Shown here: positions 61,433-64,000 of the stretch, in pieces | Layout of the letters: the number at the start of each line of letters is the position of its first letter | Numbering within the stretch: the first letter of the stretch is position 1 | NCBI RefSeq assembly: GCF_009649845.1 | Contig: NZ_WJIE01000007.1 | Location: forward strand, 1-64,000 | Origin: Polyangium spumosum | GTDB lineage: Bacteria; Myxococcota_A; Polyangia; Polyangiales; Polyangiaceae | DNA: 64,000 bases | Reading direction: 5' to 3' | Notes under the pieces: generated by a model | Databases searched by the model: none | Told to the model about the DNA's origin: nothing | Seen by the model: the letters and a program-made list of their open reading frames with translations, nothing else | Translations under genes and position numbers: made by a program

Positions 61433-64000
61433 TCAGAGCGTGCTCTCGGGCCCGTAACAGGCCCCCACGAAGCCACAATGCAGCTTGCGGCAACGATCCA
61501 GCGGGACGGCGTCGAACCGGTCGGCCCAGCGGGCCTCGGCGAAGCGCTCGCCGAGGGTCTTTAGCTCGCCCGCGAAGCGGTCGTGCTCCGCGTTCGTGAT
61601 GGTCCCGTCCTCGCCTTCGGCCGCGAGCCAGACGGGCTCGGGGTTCGCGCCCGCGAGGAAAACGACGCCGGCGCGGATGCGCCGCTCGGGCTCGCGGCGG
61701 TGCATGCTGAGCGCGTAGGCGTGGAGCTGGAAGGCGTAGACGGAGAGGTCGGAGCGCGGGCGGGAGAGCTTGTAGTCGATGACGTCGACCGTGCCGTCGG
61801 GCCGGAAGACGACGAAGTCGACGGCGCCACGCAGGCCGAGGGCGCGCGGGGAGCCGTCGGGCGCGGCGGAGAGGTCGACCGTCAGGACGAACGGCTCTTC
61901 GCGGAGCATACGCAGGCCCTGATCGCGGATCGATCGGGTGAAGGGGCCGTCGAGGAAACACGCGATGCCCTCGGCGATACGCGCCGCCTCGGGCACCTCG
62001 GGGCGCAGGCCGGCGAGCGCGAGACGGCGGCGGACGTCGGCGACGTCGACGGGGCGGCCGAAGGCCTCACGCGGCCAGCGCTCGAGCACGCCGTGCGCCG
62101 CGAGGCCACGGATGCGCGGGTCGAGGTCGGCTTCCGTGTCGATCTCCACGGCCTCCGTTGCGGGGTCGCCGGGCAGCTCGACGTAACCCGTGCTGATCGG
62201 CTCGTCGAAGCCCATGAGCTGGCGCAGGCGGAAGCGGCGCGCGCAGCCCTGGAAGAGCGAGAGCGGGGTCGTGGCGATCGAGATCGTGCGGGTCGGCGGG
62301 CGCTCGGGCCAAGGCGGCGCAGGGCCGGTCGGCGAGAGGGCGCCGCTGCGCGCCTCGCGTGGCTGCGCGTGCGGATCGGCGAGCAACACGGAGGCCTGCT
62401 CGCGGCGGGTGATCGCGTCCTTGATCGCGGGCTTCGTGAGGCCGTCTTTCAGGGCCTCGAACGCCGATCCTCCCTTCGCGCGCTTGCGGCTGCCTTCGGG
62501 AGGATCCGGCACGCCGATCATGACGAGCGCGCGCTTCGGCCGGGTGATCGCGACGTAGGTGAGGCGCTGTCGCTCGGCGAGCTCACGCGCGCGGGCGAGC
62601 TCGTCCGCCTTGGCTTGTGCTTCGGTGCGCAGCGCGTCGAGCACGGGCCGCTCGCCTCGCTCGAGCCGCGCGAGCATGGTGTCGGAGAGCGGATCCGGTC
62701 GTGAGGCGTGGTGGCGCAGGATCAACGTGGGCCGCGGGCCGCCGAGGGAGGCGATCTGCAGGCCGGAGGGCCGCGGGGAGACGCCGGCGTCGAGGTCGAG
62801 GACGATCACCACGGGGAAGTCGAGGCCCTTGCTCGCGTGGATCGTCATGAGGCGGACGGCGTCTTCTTCCTCGGCGAAGGTGGCCTCGTCGCGCTCGTCG
62901 GAGTCGTCACGCATGCGGCGATCGAGCCAGCGCACGAAGCCCGGGAGCGAGCCGCCGCGGCGACGCGCCACGCCGAGCAGGCGATCGACGTGGCCGATGC
63001 GCATCTCGGGCCGAGGCATGGCGGCGAAGACGCGGTCGAGGTCGAAGGCCGCGACGGCCGCGCGGATCGCCTCGCCGGGGTGCAGGCGCAAGGCCGCGCG
63101 GCGGAGCTCGACGAAGCGGCGGACGAAGTCCTCGAGGCGCGTGCGATCCGCGGGGCCGAGTTTTTCCCACGCGGGCAAGGCGGGCAGCAGGCGGAGCGCG
63201 TCCGAGCGTTCGAGGGGGAGAGACAGACCTGTTTTCGGCGCGCCGAGCCACGCGAGCGCGGCGTCGGACAGACCCACGGCGGGCCCACGCAGGACGGTGG
63301 CGAGCGCGAGGCGGTCGCGGCGATCGACGAGCAGCCGGAGCACGGCGGCGACGTCGCGGACCTCGGAGGTGTCGAAGAGCGCGCGGCCCGCGACGACGTG
63401 CGGGATGTCGATACGCGCGAGGGCGAGCTCGAGGAGCGGGAGCGTCTTCCGACGTCGCGCGAGGATGGCGATGTCGCGGAACGAGCCCTCGCCGCTGCGC
63501 ACGTAACGAGCGGTGAAGGCCGCAGCGACGAAGGCCTCGCGCATGGATCGGGTGGCGCCGCGGACGACGGGCTCGGCGTCGGCCGGAGAAGCGCCGTCGT
63601 CGTCGACGAGCACGACCTCCCCCGCGCCCTGGGCTTCGGCGACGGGCATGAGGTGATCGGCGGGGCCGTAGACGACCTCGAAGTCACGTGGATGTGTATC
63701 TCCGGGGGCGTGAAAATCGTGGGCGGAGAAGGCGTTGACGAAGTCGAGGATCTTGCCGCCGCTGCGGCGGCTCTCGCGGAGGGCGACGAGGTCGGCGCGG
63801 GCGTCGCTCGCGCAGATCTCGGGGGCGAGGGCGAGGGCCTCGCGGGCGAGGGGGCCGCAGAGCTCACCCGTGATACGCGAGAAGACGGCGACGTCGGCGC
63901 CGCGGAAGCCGTAGATGGATTGCTTGCGATCGCCGACGAGGAAGAGGCCGTGCCCGATGAGGCCCTCGGCGTCCGGGGTGCGTCCGATCGGGCGTCCGCT
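61433..64000 (-). CDS. UvrD/AddA-like helicase-nuclease, 5' end outside the window
   Basis: At least 856 codons; the start is beyond base 64000. It begins here with motif III of the RecB/AddA/UvrD helicases (LVGDRKQSIYGFRGAD). Later come RLMTIHASKGLDFPVVI (motif V) and RLTYVAITRPKRAL (motif VI). The C-terminal 250 residues are a PD-(D/E)XK nuclease (GAVDFVVFRPDG, then VDVIDYKLSR, then FQLHAYAL). One Cys (FQGCARRF) and three at the end (CRKLHCGFVGAC) have the layout of the iron-sulphur staple of AddB/Cas4-type nucleases. It should process double-strand breaks in recombination. Its partner (an AddB- or RecC-like protein) would be expected upstream, out of view. Confidence 0.9.
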   Translation of the reverse strand, partial: SGRPIGRTPDAEGLIGHGLFLVGDRKQSIYGFRGADVAVFSRITGELCGPLAREALALAPEICASDARADLVALRESRRSGGKILDFVNAFSAHDFHAPGDTHPRDFEVVYGPADHLMPVAEAQGAGEVVLVDDDGASPADAEPVVRGATRSMREAFVAAAFTARYVRSGEGSFRDIAILARRRKTLPLLELALARIDIPHVVAGRALFDTSEVRDVAAVLRLLVDRRDRLALATVLRGPAVGLSDAALAWLGAPKTGLSLPLERSDALRLLPALPAWEKLGPADRTRLEDFVRRFVELRRAALRLHPGEAIRAAVAAFDLDRVFAAMPRPEMRIGHVDRLLGVARRRGGSLPGFVRWLDRRMRDDSDERDEATFAEEEDAVRLMTIHASKGLDFPVVIVLDLDAGVSPRPSGLQIASLGGPRPTLILRHHASRPDPLSDTMLARLERGERPVLDALRTEAQAKADELARARELAERQRLTYVAITRPKRALVMIGVPDPPEGSRKRAKGGSAFEALKDGLTKPAIKDAITRREQASVLLADPHAQPREARSGALSPTGPAPPWPERPPTRTISIATTPLSLFQGCARRFRLRQLMGFDEPISTGYVELPGDPATEAVEIDTEADLDPRIRGLAAHGVLERWPREAFGRPVDVADVRRRLALAGLRPEVPEAARIAEGIACFLDGPFTRSIRDQGLRMLREEPFVLTVDLSAAPDGSPRALGLRGAVDFVVFRPDGTVDVIDYKLSRPRSDLSVYAFQLHAYALSMHRREPERRIRAGVVFLAGANPEPVWLAAEGEDGTITNAEHDRFAGELKTLGERFAEARWADRFDAVPLDRCRKLHCGFVGACYGPESTL

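Overview
The window looks like a chromosomal segment of a large-genome myxobacterium, probably of the Sorangium/Polyangium type. The evidence is very high G+C with long spurious open frames on both strands, many lipoproteins, a Cys-Gly C-terminal sorting tail of the MYXO-CTERM kind on an FG-GAP protein, an FHA-sigma54 activator, an AgmX/PglI-type lipoprotein, a DUF2330 protein and abundant unorthodox two-component genes. I see no tRNA, rRNA, CRISPR, phage or transposase.

Layout. 0.2-2.04 kb: a two-gene unit of an AAA ATPase and a small putative PD-(D/E)XK nuclease, a plausible uncharacterised defence pair. It is followed by a tandem array of 43-bp palindrome-bearing repeats. 2.4-5.9 kb (minus): three genes of a nucleoside-type ABC importer without a binding protein. 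6.0-11.5 kb: membrane-fused spermidine synthase, OmpA-like lipoprotein, LarE and an MBL hydrolase. 11.5-16 kb (minus): a GH16-like secreted protein and a large FG-GAP surface protein. 16.1-19.2 kb: holB, an anchored hypothetical, a possible thiE remnant and a Pro-rich secreted protein.

19.2-24.6 kb (minus): a compact redox operon. It encodes a NirB-like FAD/[2Fe-2S] oxidoreductase fused through a long low-complexity linker to a putative haem-b membrane domain, an 11-site multihaem cytochrome c and a one-haem DUF3365-like lipoprotein. 24.9-31 kb: AgmX-like lipoprotein, ABC exporter, FHA-sigma54 regulator and a lipoprotein ending in a Hint (intein/hedgehog-type) domain. 31.06-32.27 kb is non-coding and holds eight exact 42-bp repeat steps.

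32.3-45.8 kb is the most unusual part. It is a signalling island with a double-domain KaiC-like ATPase coupled to a receiver, an orphan NMT1/THI5 binding protein, an RsbR-like STAS protein, a receiver, a HisKA-receiver protein lacking an ATPase domain, and a histidine kinase whose sensor is an NCS1 nucleobase-transporter fold plus a Cys-rich segment. A PAS-STAS protein follows, and its stop codon overlaps the start of a stand-alone A-T-R NRPS-like carboxylate reductase. I infer that these genes form a ligand-sensing and partner-switching circuit controlling a small-molecule product.

45.7-64 kb: OPT transporter, thioredoxin-reductase-like flavoprotein, NlpC/P60-like lipoprotein, alpha/beta hydrolase, a second HisKA-receiver protein without an ATPase domain, a MurE-like ligase lacking its N-terminal domain coupled to an MFS/NTP-exchanger-like protein, DUF2330 protein, Cys-rich lipoprotein, phospholipase D, EAL-CBS protein, a second 43-bp repeat array, and a helicase-nuclease (AddA-like) cut by the window edge.

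Family names come from motif recognition by eye. No database search was run.
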